64,000 nucleotides of DNA from Frateuria terrea (GCF_900115705.1 NZ_FOXL01000004.1:186001-250000); one strand, 5' to 3'. Numbered from the stretch's first letter, positions 32,577-41,728 are shown. Numbers and translations: made by a program. Notes: generated from the sequence alone by a model not told the origin.

Positions 32577-35054
32577 TTACCTCGGTGTGATGGCATAGAT
32601 CCCCTTCACCACCTTGCTCAAATGTCCCCGTTTGTACGCCACGCCGAACGCGGCCGCAAAATCGCGCTGCCATTGTTCTAGCGTCAAGCCCTTTGGCGGC
32701 AAGTAGCGCGCATAGAGGTCTGCGGCGATACGTCGAACCTCTAATTTCCGATGGGGAGGCCACAGGTTGATCCACGAGTACATGAAACCGACAGCCGCGT
32801 GATACGAGACGCGCCCTCCACCGATCTGTCCAAGGCCTGCCAGGTCGTGGTGGGCGCTGCGCGCAGCAAACGACCACGCGGCCCCGGCTGCGAGGGATAG
32901 CGGGAGCGACTTTTTTTCGACCTCGCTCAGTGCTTTTGGATCGTCCGCCATCACGAGGGGATCGACCCTTCGCAGCTCAAGGACAGTTTGATTAGGCAGT
33001 GGGACTGGCGCTGCGTGATTTCGACTGCATAAAGAACATTCCCAGCACTCTTCACTTGACAGTGGGTTGAGGCGTTGGGGCGTGATAAACGAGCAGCGCT
33101 GACACAACCGCACTCGGTGCGGTGAGCCACCCGGGCTCTCCCGTGCGACGTCGCGCACAGGCGATGCCATCCAAATGTCGCGCAAGGAAGCCCCGATCCA
33201 GTAGTAGATGGGCCATGGGTAGTGGGATGCCAAATAGTCGATCCAAAACTGGGACAAATCCCCCTGCGCGACAAGCAGCCAAGCCCCCCATTCCGGTAAC
33301 CACGCGATCTGAGCGCTTAGGAGGCCGAGCCACTGTAGTTCGAAGTGTCCTCGAAGGATTTCGCCGGTGTGGGCCTCCAGACGCGCCGCTTCGGCTTGCG
33401 CGCTGTTGCCTGGCATGGCCAATAGCGTTTGCTGGAAAAGGCTGTCCACGCCGTCGGCTCCCTTCACGCCCAACACCTCGGCGTCATAGAGCGCGATGCA
33501 CAGCGTCGTAGCGCGGGAATACGCACAAAAGAGTTCCGCATCGTCCATCTGCTCGGCATGCAGCACGATCACGACCGGCGCTTCCAACCCACGGAAGCGG
33601 GAGACCGAGTAGAAGCGAACCGGTGCGGCTTCATCGTTCGATGCAATCCACCCGTATTTTTCCAACACCACAATCTCCGACTCCGGCACTCCCTTCTCAG
33701 CAAGCATGTCCAAGGTTCGGTGCAAGGCCTCGGGCATGCCCACAACTAACACCTCTTGCAAGGTGTCCGCCTCAATGTCACGCGGCGTGGTGAGCTGGTA
33801 ATCCGGCCGTCTAACCCCTCTAAGCCGTCGGTAAACGGCGCCAGGTGCGCGCAGGGCAATCGTGAGACCAAACGGTTTCGGCACGCCGAGGGATCGGCAA
33901 AGTTGCGCGAGGGAAACGCGCTCTTCCTCGAAGGCAAACACTTGCGTTTCGTCGCAGCACGCCACCAATTGGCGATCAGCGTGCCAGGTGCTCAACCATT
34001 GAATCCAAGCCAGCCGGAACGTTTGCGCTTCGTCGATCAGGATGGTATCGAAGGGTTCGAGCTCCCCTTGCGAGGCAGCGTGCTGAATATCTTCCACACA
34101 GCCCTGCTCCAGCCAGCCTGTGTCCCGTTCCCCTCCCCCTTTTGGTCTCCCAGCAGCAGATCCGCAGAACGCGTGCCAAGTGGCCACCTTGAGCCGCTTA
34201 TGACGTCCGAGCTGCCTCTGAATGAACTGCGCAAGAAGCGTATTGAAGGTTAGGACCAACACCCGTTGGCCGTTCTGGAGCAGACGCCTGGCGCTACCCA
34301 TCAGCAGGAGGGTTTTTCCTGTGCCTGGCCATCCTGTGATCACCATCGAGCGGCCGACCACAATGTCGTCAATCACGGAGGACTGCTCGGGGGTCAGACG
34401 CAGCCACGTTTTGTCATCCCAAACCACCCGCGCGCCCCACGACGGGGTGCCATCGAAGGCGGGGCATATGGCGCTGACCAGTGCACGCATCCGCGCCTCG
34501 CCCAACGGCGGATTGCGCAGTGCCCCGCGCCAATAGGTCATGATCTCCACGATCCGCCGACCAATCTGTGGCAAGTCGGGTCGGTCGATTACGATCGTTT
34601 GCGGGGGCTCAACGCTGAGATCGGTTAGCCCCGGACTCGTCACCTGACCCTCGAAGTCGCTGTGCGGAAACGCCAGCGCGTAACCGATCCGCAGGTAGAT
34701 GCCAGGCCGACCTCCCAGCCACCTCGCCAGCCCATGCGTACTGGCTCGTACTTGCTCGAGCGCGCGGGTTTGTGTCCCCGATTCGATGTGCACGAAGGCC
34801 ACACCCTGCACGCTGTGCGCGCCGCCCTTCACCTCAATCGCGAGTACGCCCAGCGCCGCGTGCACCACCAGAAAGTCGATTTCGCCGGTGACCGCTTTGA
34901 CGCCGCTAATCTCTCGGACTGCGGCGCTCAGCCACGGGAGGCTGTGGATGACCGTGAAGTCGTCGTCCAACTGCTTTCTGATGAGGTGATAGACCTCCTG
35001 TTCCGCGTGACTGGCCTTGGGAGCCGGTCCACAGTTGGGAATCATTACGGCCAA
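32577..35054 (-). CDS. NERD nuclease-SF1 helicase fusion with Cys-rich C-terminus
   Basis: An 825-residue protein. The N-terminal nuclease-related domain carries GEIDFLVV (Asp60) and AIEVKGG (Glu74, Lys76), the PD-(D/E)XK pattern. The UvrD-like helicase has Walker A GWPGTGKTLLL, LVLTFNTLLAQFI (motif Ia), LIDEAQTFR (motif II) and SVSRFRGLEAPVVIV. A CQRC / CWECSLC zinc knuckle lies near residues 660-700. TTG 35054 has a well-placed AGGAGA; ATG 35045 is the alternative. It probably unwinds and cuts DNA, as in several phage-defence systems. It is convergent with the protease and follows the WYL regulator in the same direction. Confidence 0.85.
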   Translation of the reverse strand: MAVMIPNCGPAPKASHAEQEVYHLIRKQLDDDFTVIHSLPWLSAAVREISGVKAVTGEIDFLVVHAALGVLAIEVKGGAHSVQGVAFVHIESGTQTRALEQVRASTHGLARWLGGRPGIYLRIGYALAFPHSDFEGQVTSPGLTDLSVEPPQTIVIDRPDLPQIGRRIVEIMTYWRGALRNPPLGEARMRALVSAICPAFDGTPSWGARVVWDDKTWLRLTPEQSSVIDDIVVGRSMVITGWPGTGKTLLLMGSARRLLQNGQRVLVLTFNTLLAQFIQRQLGRHKRLKVATWHAFCGSAAGRPKGGGERDTGWLEQGCVEDIQHAASQGELEPFDTILIDEAQTFRLAWIQWLSTWHADRQLVACCDETQVFAFEEERVSLAQLCRSLGVPKPFGLTIALRAPGAVYRRLRGVRRPDYQLTTPRDIEADTLQEVLVVGMPEALHRTLDMLAEKGVPESEIVVLEKYGWIASNDEAAPVRFYSVSRFRGLEAPVVIVLHAEQMDDAELFCAYSRATTLCIALYDAEVLGVKGADGVDSLFQQTLLAMPGNSAQAEAARLEAHTGEILRGHFELQWLGLLSAQIAWLPEWGAWLLVAQGDLSQFWIDYLASHYPWPIYYWIGASLRDIWMASPVRDVARESPGGSPHRVRLCQRCSFITPQRLNPLSSEECWECSLCSRNHAAPVPLPNQTVLELRRVDPLVMADDPKALSEVEKKSLPLSLAAGAAWSFAARSAHHDLAGLGQIGGGRVSYHAAVGFMYSWINLWPPHRKLEVRRIAADLYARYLPPKGLTLEQWQRDFAAAFGVAYKRGHLSKVVKGIYAITPR

Positions 35055-35228
35055 ACTCGCTCTCCTGCCAACACGTCCGAAGGGATCCGCTTGAGCATTC
35101 CCTCCGCTTTGCGGGATGTACCTTCATCAACCAAACACCGCTGCCATCTGTCACCGTAGGGGTGTGCCGTTGGCGCTCTTCCAGCTACTACTCGCGGTGT
35201 GCGACCAGGCGGCCTTGCGACACGATGC

Positions 35229-36149
35229 CTATGGGTGGGGCGCTGCATGGGATACGTCGGCGTCGTGAGTCAATTGAGGCAGATAGGGAACAAGGGCCTC
35301 GCGATTCACCAACACGATCTGCTGCTCCGTGGCAGGTAGCGCCGATGGCGTGGCCAGGCCCAGGCGCTTGAGAAGGTAGTAGGCCAGGGCCTGGCGCGTG
35401 GGAACTGTAAGCTGGTTGTTTTCCATGCCGTAGTCCAACGCAATGGCACGGCGGGGACCTTCGGCCAACGCGGGGTGCGGCGCAATCACCACATCCAGCA
35501 TGCGATGCCAGGCTTCATCGTGGGCGAGGGTTCGGTCCGATCGGTCCCCAATCACCATGCTCAGGATGCGAGCAAACACAAAATCCCGATACGCGTTGCG
35601 CAAGTGACAGTACCCACGCATGTGCCACCGATAGCCGTCGTAAGCAAAAGCCGTGGGACTGACGATCCGTTCAGTCGGTTCCGGCCGGCTGACGGCTTGG
35701 TAGCCGATCACTAGTTGGCGTCCCTCTCGTATGGCCGTCAGCGCGAGCCGCAGATGCGGTGCGGCCACCGTTCGGGTCGGGTGCCGCACCACATCGGCTG
35801 GGGGCGCCGTGCCGATAAAGCTGACGTCGGGCAACAAGACGCCGGTCGTCAGAGCATAGAGTTCGGCCAGGTAGCGCCCGCTGCTCGCGTCGACAAAAAG
35901 CGGCCGAAAGGTCGGCAACGCCACGTAGGTCTTTTGGGACAAGTCGTACTCGGTGTTGCCCGGGGCCAGTTCCATGTAGCGCGCCAGATCCAGCGATGCC
36001 TGGGGAATGGAGATCCCGAAGAAATCGGTCAGGGCAGTCCGGTTCAGACGCCCCTCCCAGGTAAGCCGGTGATCGATGAACTCCAAGCGCCTGTCCTGAC
36101 CCCAGCGTCCCCTGCGGGCGGTCGGCTTGTCGATCTCTTTGTGTTTCAT
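35229..36149 (-). CDS. CapW/BrxR-like WYL-domain transcriptional regulator
   Basis: About 306 residues from ATG 36149 (GTG 36176 is possible). An N-terminal winged helix (RRLEFIDHRLTWEGRLNRTA, LTDFFGISIPQASLDLARYM) precedes a WYL domain (AFAYDGYRWHMRGYCHLRNA, YRDFVFARI) and a C-terminal WCX-like extension. This architecture is that of CapW and BrxR, dimeric repressors that guard CBASS, BREX and other defence operons. It is divergent from the MBL/E2-E1-JAB operon. A perfect 14-bp palindrome in the shared promoter is the likely operator. Confidence 0.85.
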   Translation of the reverse strand: MKHKEIDKPTARRGRWGQDRRLEFIDHRLTWEGRLNRTALTDFFGISIPQASLDLARYMELAPGNTEYDLSQKTYVALPTFRPLFVDASSGRYLAELYALTTGVLLPDVSFIGTAPPADVVRHPTRTVAAPHLRLALTAIREGRQLVIGYQAVSRPEPTERIVSPTAFAYDGYRWHMRGYCHLRNAYRDFVFARILSMVIGDRSDRTLAHDEAWHRMLDVVIAPHPALAEGPRRAIALDYGMENNQLTVPTRQALAYYLLKRLGLATPSALPATEQQIVLVNREALVPYLPQLTHDADVSHAAPHP

Positions 36150-36185
36150 GCGCTTACCGTGTGAACGTGATTTCACGCATAGTAA

Positions 36186-36199
36186 CTATACGCGTATAG
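36186..36199. promoter_or_regulatory. Perfect palindrome, predicted CapW-like operator
   Basis: CTATACGCGTATAG lies in the divergent promoter region. It overlaps where the -35 box would be for the rightward promoter, whose -10 candidate TATACT is at 36210-36215. Confidence 0.65.
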
Positions 36200-36209
36200 A
36201 AATTAGCTG

Positions 36210-36215
36210 TATACT
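36210..36215 (+). promoter_or_regulatory. Candidate -10 box of the E2-E1-JAB operon promoter
   Basis: TATACT is preceded directly by TG. The spacing to the palindrome (10 nt) would put a bound repressor over the -35 region. The start codon is 41 nt downstream. Confidence 0.4.
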
Positions 36216-36255
36216 GAACGTACACCCTAGGGCCTGCCTGCCGGAAGGATCACCA

Positions 36256-37440
36256 ATGAGCGCCATGATCACCTTTTTCCCCGTCGGCTGTGGCGACATG
36301 GCGCTGGTCCGCCTCGCCGATGAGCCGGCCACCCACATCCTGATCGACGTGAACATCCGCGGCGCCGCGGATGATCCGGACGACCCCATCCGCGACGTGG
36401 CGGCGGATCTACGCGCACGGCTCCCGCGTGATGACCGCGGCCGACCGTATGTGGACGCCTTTCTGCTCAGTCACCCGGACAAGGACCACTGCACCGGGCT
36501 GCAGAACCACTTCCACCTGGGTCCGATCGCGGATTACCCCGACGATAAGGCGCCCGATCATCTGAAGAAAATCGTCATTCGCGAGATCTGGTCATCGCCG
36601 ATGGTCTTCCGGCGCGCCTCGCGAACGCACACGTTGTGCGAGGACGCCAAGGCCTTCAACCGGGAAGCCAAGCGCCGTGTCCAGCGTTTCAAAGAGGGGC
36701 TGCCGCTGATCGATGGCGAGCGGGTGTTGATCCTGGGCGAGGACGAAAACGGCAAGACCGATGCGCTGACGGCGATTCTCGTACGGACGGGCAACACCTT
36801 CAGCGCGATCAACGGGCGGGCCAACAGCTATTTTCAGGCCCACTTGCTCGGCCCGCTGCCCCGGCAGCCGGAGGACGACGAAGCGCTCCTCTCGAAGAAC
36901 CACTCCAGCACCGTGCTCAACATGCGGCTGGCGTCGTCGCTGCTCCGGCAGGATAGCTGCCACTTCCTCACCGCCGGTGATGCCGAAGTGGCCATCTGGG
37001 AGCGCCTGTGGCGCCGCTATCAGGCCACTCCGGAGGTCCTGGCCTACGACGTCTTGTTGGCGCCCCATCATTGTTCATGGCATTCACTCTCCTACGACAG
37101 CTGGTCAGCCTTGCGCGAACAGGCGAAGGTGGCCCCGGACGCCCGCTCGGCGCTGGCACAGGCCAAGTTCGGGGCGCTGATCATTGCCAGCTCCAAACCC
37201 ATCCAGGACGACGATTGCGACCCGCCCTGCATCCGTGCTAAGCATGAATATCAGTCCATCCTGTCCCGCCCGGGCGGCCTGTTCCTGTGCACCGGGGAAG
37301 AGCCCAATAGGTCTGCCCCCGAGCCCTTGGAGATCGAAATCACGGCGGCGGGCGCGAAGAAGAAGACCGCACGTGCGCGGGGCGTAGCCGCCGTGGCCGC
37401 CGCGGCGGCTCCGCGAGCGGGGACGCATGGGCTTCGTTGA
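36256..37440 (+). CDS. ComEC-like metallo-beta-lactamase-fold protein 1
   Basis: A 394-residue soluble protein starting at ATG 36256 with GGAAGGA upstream. The metal site is LSHPDKDHCTGL (His73, Asp75, Asp77, His78), and later LLAPHHCSWHS matches the PHHGS-type motif of ComEC/Rec2 C-terminal MBL domains. LTAGDAEVAIWERL carries the bridging Asp region. No membrane segment is found. The C-terminal 35 residues are Ala/Lys/Arg-rich and end in GLR. Such domains hydrolyse nucleic acids or nucleotides. The next gene overlaps its end by 14 nt. Confidence 0.85.
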   Translation: MSAMITFFPVGCGDMALVRLADEPATHILIDVNIRGAADDPDDPIRDVAADLRARLPRDDRGRPYVDAFLLSHPDKDHCTGLQNHFHLGPIADYPDDKAPDHLKKIVIREIWSSPMVFRRASRTHTLCEDAKAFNREAKRRVQRFKEGLPLIDGERVLILGEDENGKTDALTAILVRTGNTFSAINGRANSYFQAHLLGPLPRQPEDDEALLSKNHSSTVLNMRLASSLLRQDSCHFLTAGDAEVAIWERLWRRYQATPEVLAYDVLLAPHHCSWHSLSYDSWSALREQAKVAPDARSALAQAKFGALIIASSKPIQDDDCDPPCIRAKHEYQSILSRPGGLFLCTGEEPNRSAPEPLEIEITAAGAKKKTARARGVAAVAAAAAPRAGTHGLR

Positions 37441-39691
37441 GTGGGGCGAGCTGATCCCGGGAGCGGCCTCGGATCAGTTGTTAGAGCCGCCCCTCGAGGC
37501 GCTGGTGCGCGCCTGTACCGAGCATCCCGATGTGGAGATGGTCGAGCTGCGGCGCGTGCCGGGCGATCCCCCAGGTCTAGCTATCGTGGTGGACGCGGGC
37601 GATGGCACGGTAGCGCCCGGAAACACGGTCGGCATCTTGCGCCGCGAACGGCTCGCCTTGGTGTACAGACCGGCGGCCGCGATGCCGTTCGAAGTGCGTG
37701 CGCTACGCCGCGACTTTCCCGAAACCTTGCATCAACATTCGGTCGCTGCGGACGAGCCTCGCTCCTTGTGCCTATATGACCAGCCATGGTCCGCGCTCGA
37801 GCGCTCCTGGACGGCGGGCAAGTTTCTGACCCGAATGCTGCAGTGGCTTGAGCGAACGGCCGATGGCTCCCTTCATGCCGACGATCAAGCACTGGAACAG
37901 TTGTTTTACGACGCCGGTGTCCACCTGGTTCTGCCTGCGGTCTTCCGCAGCGTCACCGCCCTTCCCGACCCATGCCTGCGGTTGCGCCTAGCCCACCAAG
38001 GGCCACCGCACACGACCCTAATCGGGTCGTTTGGCTCGGACCATGGACCTTCCTCGCCGGGGCTTGCGTTCGTACCGCTGCTCTGCGAGGTCCCGGGTGT
38101 TGCGCACCCGCCGATCCAGTCCCCACCCCGTTCTCTGGGCGAACTGCAGGCGCGGCTGGAACAAGCTGACTCGTCATTGTTTCCTGCCCTGGCGGATGCC
38201 ATCCGGCAGGCAGCCAAGGACGGACTCACTCCCGCCAGGGAGTACGCAAACGCACATGTACTGCTGCTCGTGCGTGTGCCCCGGCTACGGGCGGGAGATG
38301 TTGAGCGTGTTGATGTTGTCGGCTTCCTGCTTCAAGGCGATATCGCCGGGTTGGGGCTTCGCTTGGGTGTCCTGCATCAGGTGCAGCCCGGAGGAGCGGC
38401 GTTTGCGTTCGCGACGATGCATTCCGAGCTCCAAGAGCCGGCGACCAGGGACGAGGCATGGCGATCGCTCGCCCTGGATCCAATCCATATCCGTTACCGC
38501 GTCGATACCTGTACGGCCCGCCTGTTGTCCGGCTTGGCCAGCTTGGACGAGGGGCCGCGAGGAGTGCTGGCCGGCCTTGGGGCCTTGGGGAGTGCGTTGG
38601 CGGACCTCTGGGCGCGTGAAGGATGGGGGCGCTGGCACCTGGTCGACCCTGACATCGTCGAGCCTCATAACGTGGTGCGCCACCTCGCCAGAGACCCGCA
38701 CATCGGGTTGCCCAAAGTCGCCGTGGTCAAAGCCCTAACGCAGGACATCCTTGGGGAGCCTTGTGACACCGAAGCCATTCAGGCGAGCGCCAACGCGCAA
38801 GACAATGCGGCCTTGCAGCGTGTCCTCGCAGGGGCCGATTTGCTCGTGGATGCCACCACCACACTGGACGTGCCACGGGATTGGTCAGCCACCGACCTGC
38901 CACGTACTGCTTCGGTCTTCCTCACGCCCTCGGGGCGGGGATCGGCCTTGCTGCTTGAGGATCGCTTCCGTGCCACCCGTATGGCGGCCCTGGAGGCGCA
39001 GTATTACCGCGCCGTGCTACGCGAACCCTGGGGCGCCGAGCATCTGCAACTCCAGGGCGCGGTGCGTGTAGGAGCGGGGTGCCGTGATCGCTCATTCGTG
39101 ATCTCGGCCGCGCAGATCGTCTTGCACGCGGCCTTGCTGGATCAGGCAATACAGCGCTCGGTAGCCAACGACGCGGCCACCATCCACGTGTGGACGGCAG
39201 ACCCGAACACCGGCGCGGTGGCATTCCACCAGGCGCCCGTGTTCGAGGGACGCCAGCAGGTGCTGGGTGGATGGACGATCTATTGGGATGTGGGCTTGGA
39301 ATCGGATCTTGCGTCTATGCGCAAAGGCGCCCTTCCGCACGAAACAGGAGGCATCCTGTTGGGCGTGGTCGATCACAAGCTTCACACCATCCACTTGGTC
39401 GAGGCCTGCCCTGCGCCCAGCGACAGCCAGGCCACCCGTCACGATTTCATTCGTGGCACGCAAGGGGTCGTTCAAACACGCCAGGCCTGCCTTAACCGCA
39501 CCCAGGGGCAGGTCGACTACGTGGGCGAATGGCACTCCCATCCCCCAGGGGTTGGAGCTACCCCAAGTACCACCGACGCCGAACTGCTCGGCCAGCTCGC
39601 CTGCGCGCTAGCGGCCGATGGCGTGCCCTCAGTCATGGTGATCGCTGGCGCGCATGGCGAGGTCAGTGTCGCCCTGGGCCAAGTGCTCTGA
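37427..39691 (+). CDS. E2-E1-JAB triple fusion protein
   Basis: A 754-residue protein uniting three ubiquitin-type activities. N-terminal E2-like domain (about 1-170): SLCLYDQPW, with Cys115 as predicted thioester site, then WLERTADGSLHADDQALEQ as in prokaryotic E2 families. A linker (about 180-360) is unassigned. E1/ThiF domain (about 380-570): GLGALGSALADLW (nucleotide loop), LVDPDIVEPHNVVRH, ASVFLTPSG, and VGAGCRDRSFVIS with a candidate catalytic Cys. JAB/JAMM protease (about 630-754): ETGGILLG Glu and GEWHSHPPGVGATPSTTDAE, a full metal motif. It should activate, conjugate and remove a modifier. No modifier gene or CD-NTase is seen nearby. Confidence 0.85.
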   Translation: MGFVEWGELIPGAASDQLLEPPLEALVRACTEHPDVEMVELRRVPGDPPGLAIVVDAGDGTVAPGNTVGILRRERLALVYRPAAAMPFEVRALRRDFPETLHQHSVAADEPRSLCLYDQPWSALERSWTAGKFLTRMLQWLERTADGSLHADDQALEQLFYDAGVHLVLPAVFRSVTALPDPCLRLRLAHQGPPHTTLIGSFGSDHGPSSPGLAFVPLLCEVPGVAHPPIQSPPRSLGELQARLEQADSSLFPALADAIRQAAKDGLTPAREYANAHVLLLVRVPRLRAGDVERVDVVGFLLQGDIAGLGLRLGVLHQVQPGGAAFAFATMHSELQEPATRDEAWRSLALDPIHIRYRVDTCTARLLSGLASLDEGPRGVLAGLGALGSALADLWAREGWGRWHLVDPDIVEPHNVVRHLARDPHIGLPKVAVVKALTQDILGEPCDTEAIQASANAQDNAALQRVLAGADLLVDATTTLDVPRDWSATDLPRTASVFLTPSGRGSALLLEDRFRATRMAALEAQYYRAVLREPWGAEHLQLQGAVRVGAGCRDRSFVISAAQIVLHAALLDQAIQRSVANDAATIHVWTADPNTGAVAFHQAPVFEGRQQVLGGWTIYWDVGLESDLASMRKGALPHETGGILLGVVDHKLHTIHLVEACPAPSDSQATRHDFIRGTQGVVQTRQACLNRTQGQVDYVGEWHSHPPGVGATPSTTDAELLGQLACALAADGVPSVMVIAGAHGEVSVALGQVL

Positions 39692-39800
39692 TGCCCTGCC
39701 CGTGCGATGTCTAAAAGCTCTTTCGTGGGCAAGGTCTCCGTGAGACGTCTTGCCGGTTCAGAGGCGCTCGCCTCTACAGCAGCAAGTATGAGATGGGACG

Positions 39801-40865
39801 ATGACTTACGCTTTCGAAATTGATTTCCTGCCCGTCGGCGACGGCGAGCATTGCGGCGACGCGATCGCGATGCGGTGGCGCGAGGGGGATACGCACCGTG
39901 TCCTGGTCTACGACGGCGGCACGGCGGAGTACGGCCGCAAGCTGGCTGAGCACATCGGCACGTACTACGGCACCGACCACATCGACTACCTGGTCAATTC
40001 CCATCCGGACAATGATCACGCCGCAGGGCTTGTCCACCTCGTGGAGAACCTCTCCGTGGGCGAGGTGTGGATGCATCGCCCTTGGGAGTACTCCACGCAG
40101 ATTCGGCAGTACTTCCACGATGGACGCATGACCGACACCAGCCTGCGAGAACGCCTGCAGAAGAAAATGAGCGCGGCGTACCGCTTGGAGCACGCCGCGC
40201 TCAAGCGGAACATTCCCGTGTATGAGCCGTTCGCGGGCACCACGGTGGGCATCTTTCAGGTGCTATCGCCTGGCAGGACCCGCTACATCCATGAGCTGGT
40301 GCCGGCGTTTGAAAAGACGCCCCAACTTAAGGTGGAAAGCGTGCTGGAAACGGCCGAACGCATCACCATGGAAGACCAGAACAGCGCCTGGGAATCGGAG
40401 TACCTGCCAAGCAACGTCAGCACGAGCGCAGAAAACGAGAGCAGCGCCATTCTCTACGCGCACTACGACCGCCGGGGTTACCTACTGACCGGAGACGCGG
40501 GGGTGGCATCACTCGCGGCCGCTGCGGATTTCGCGGCAGCGCAAGGTATCCAGTTGCCGGCGCAACTTACGTTTGTCCAGATCCCCCACCATGGTGGCCG
40601 CCATAACGTGTCGACCGAGGTACTCAACCGCATTGTTGGCTGCCCTGTGCCTGAGACTAACCGGCCCACCCGCATGGCCTTCGTGTCCGCGTCCAAGAAG
40701 GCACCCAAGCATCCGAAGCGCTCCGTGACCAACGCCTTCATCCGTCGCGGCTTCCAAGTCGCGCAAACGAAGGGCACCCGCATACGATTTCGTGTGGGCA
40801 TGCCTCCTCGTGAGGGCTACGGTGCGCTCAGCTACGTGCCCTTCGCTCAGGAGGGTGACGAATGA
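39801..40865 (+). CDS. ComEC-like metallo-beta-lactamase-fold protein 2
   Basis: A 354-residue soluble protein. The metal motif is NSHPDNDHAAGL (His68, Asp70, Asp72, His73), YLLTGDAGVASLA holds the bridging Asp and VQIPHHGGRHNVS the last His pair. It is related in fold to the first MBL protein of this operon but clearly divergent in sequence. A hairpin (GGCAAG/CTTGCC at 39728-39754) in the 109-nt gap before it may change its expression level. The membrane protein gene starts inside its stop codon. Confidence 0.85.
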   Translation: MTYAFEIDFLPVGDGEHCGDAIAMRWREGDTHRVLVYDGGTAEYGRKLAEHIGTYYGTDHIDYLVNSHPDNDHAAGLVHLVENLSVGEVWMHRPWEYSTQIRQYFHDGRMTDTSLRERLQKKMSAAYRLEHAALKRNIPVYEPFAGTTVGIFQVLSPGRTRYIHELVPAFEKTPQLKVESVLETAERITMEDQNSAWESEYLPSNVSTSAENESSAILYAHYDRRGYLLTGDAGVASLAAAADFAAAQGIQLPAQLTFVQIPHHGGRHNVSTEVLNRIVGCPVPETNRPTRMAFVSASKKAPKHPKRSVTNAFIRRGFQVAQTKGTRIRFRVGMPPREGYGALSYVPFAQEGDE

Positions 40866-41728
40866 CCCCTCGCCTGCCCAGCAATTGGATGACCAAAGCC
40901 GCCCTGGTGCTCGATCCCTACGAGCGCCAGGCACGTCTGTCGCCGGCGTTCCTATGCCTGGCGCCCGCCATGGTCATGGCCGTTGCCCTGTATTCAAGCC
41001 AGCTTTGGAGCCTTTGGAGCCTGGCCAGCCTCGCGGTCACCGTGGGCGTCATGTACCTGCTCGCTGATGTGGCGCGGAGCCTGGGCAAGGCGAAGGAAAA
41101 AAAGTTGTCGGCGCGTTGGGGCGGTCCGCCAAGCACCCAGGTGTTGCGCCACCGCAACGACGTGTTCGACGCGGTGACCAAAGGCCGCTACCACGCGTTT
41201 CTGGCGAAAAAGATCAAAACCGACTTCCCGTCGGCAGCAGACGAGCGGGCCAACCCGGCCGCTGCCGATGAGGTGTATACGGCTGGCTGCACCTGGTTGA
41301 GAGAGGCGACGCGAGATAAGAAGAAGTTCGCTCTTTTGTTCGGCGCCAACGTCAACTACGGGTACCGCCGTAATGGTTACGGGCTGAGGTGGCTCGGGTT
41401 AGGAATCTGCGGCGCCGTCATTGCTTGGACCTTCCTTCGGCACGGTCTTGTGGCATTCGAACAGCGCGTCGCTGCGGCTCCCGATCTGGAATCCGTTCTG
41501 AGCGCCGGGGAAGTGGCGACTGTGCTCACCGCGGTGTGCATGGCCCTCCTCTGGCTGCTGTATTTCACCCAGGGCAGGGTACGGCAAGCGGCGTTCTTCT
41601 ACGCCGAACGTCTCATTGTCGCGTGTGAAGTGCTTCCCGCCCCCGCAAGAAAGGCGCCTGCAAGGAAGCCCAAACCGAAAAATGTGAACGGGCGCGCCAC
41701 GACCAAAGGGACGTACAGGTCCGTTTAG
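40862..41728 (+). CDS. Predicted four-helix membrane protein (possible S-4TM/SLATT-type effector)
   Basis: A 288-residue protein coupled by ATGA to the second MBL gene. Two helices lie at about residues 24-42 and 48-67 and two more at about 172-192 and 210-236, separated by a soluble segment of about 100 residues. The C-terminal tail is Lys/Arg/Pro-rich. Helix layout and context resemble the predicted pore-forming S-4TM and SLATT effectors of conflict systems. That assignment rests on topology and neighbours, not on a recognised motif. Confidence 0.65.
   Translation: MTPRLPSNWMTKAALVLDPYERQARLSPAFLCLAPAMVMAVALYSSQLWSLWSLASLAVTVGVMYLLADVARSLGKAKEKKLSARWGGPPSTQVLRHRNDVFDAVTKGRYHAFLAKKIKTDFPSAADERANPAAADEVYTAGCTWLREATRDKKKFALLFGANVNYGYRRNGYGLRWLGLGICGAVIAWTFLRHGLVAFEQRVAAAPDLESVLSAGEVATVLTAVCMALLWLLYFTQGRVRQAAFFYAERLIVACEVLPAPARKAPARKPKPKNVNGRATTKGTYRSV

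Noticed and set aside
36256-41728. Type II CBASS
   Set aside because: No CD-NTase and no CBASS effector is present; only the E1/E2/JAB part is shared.
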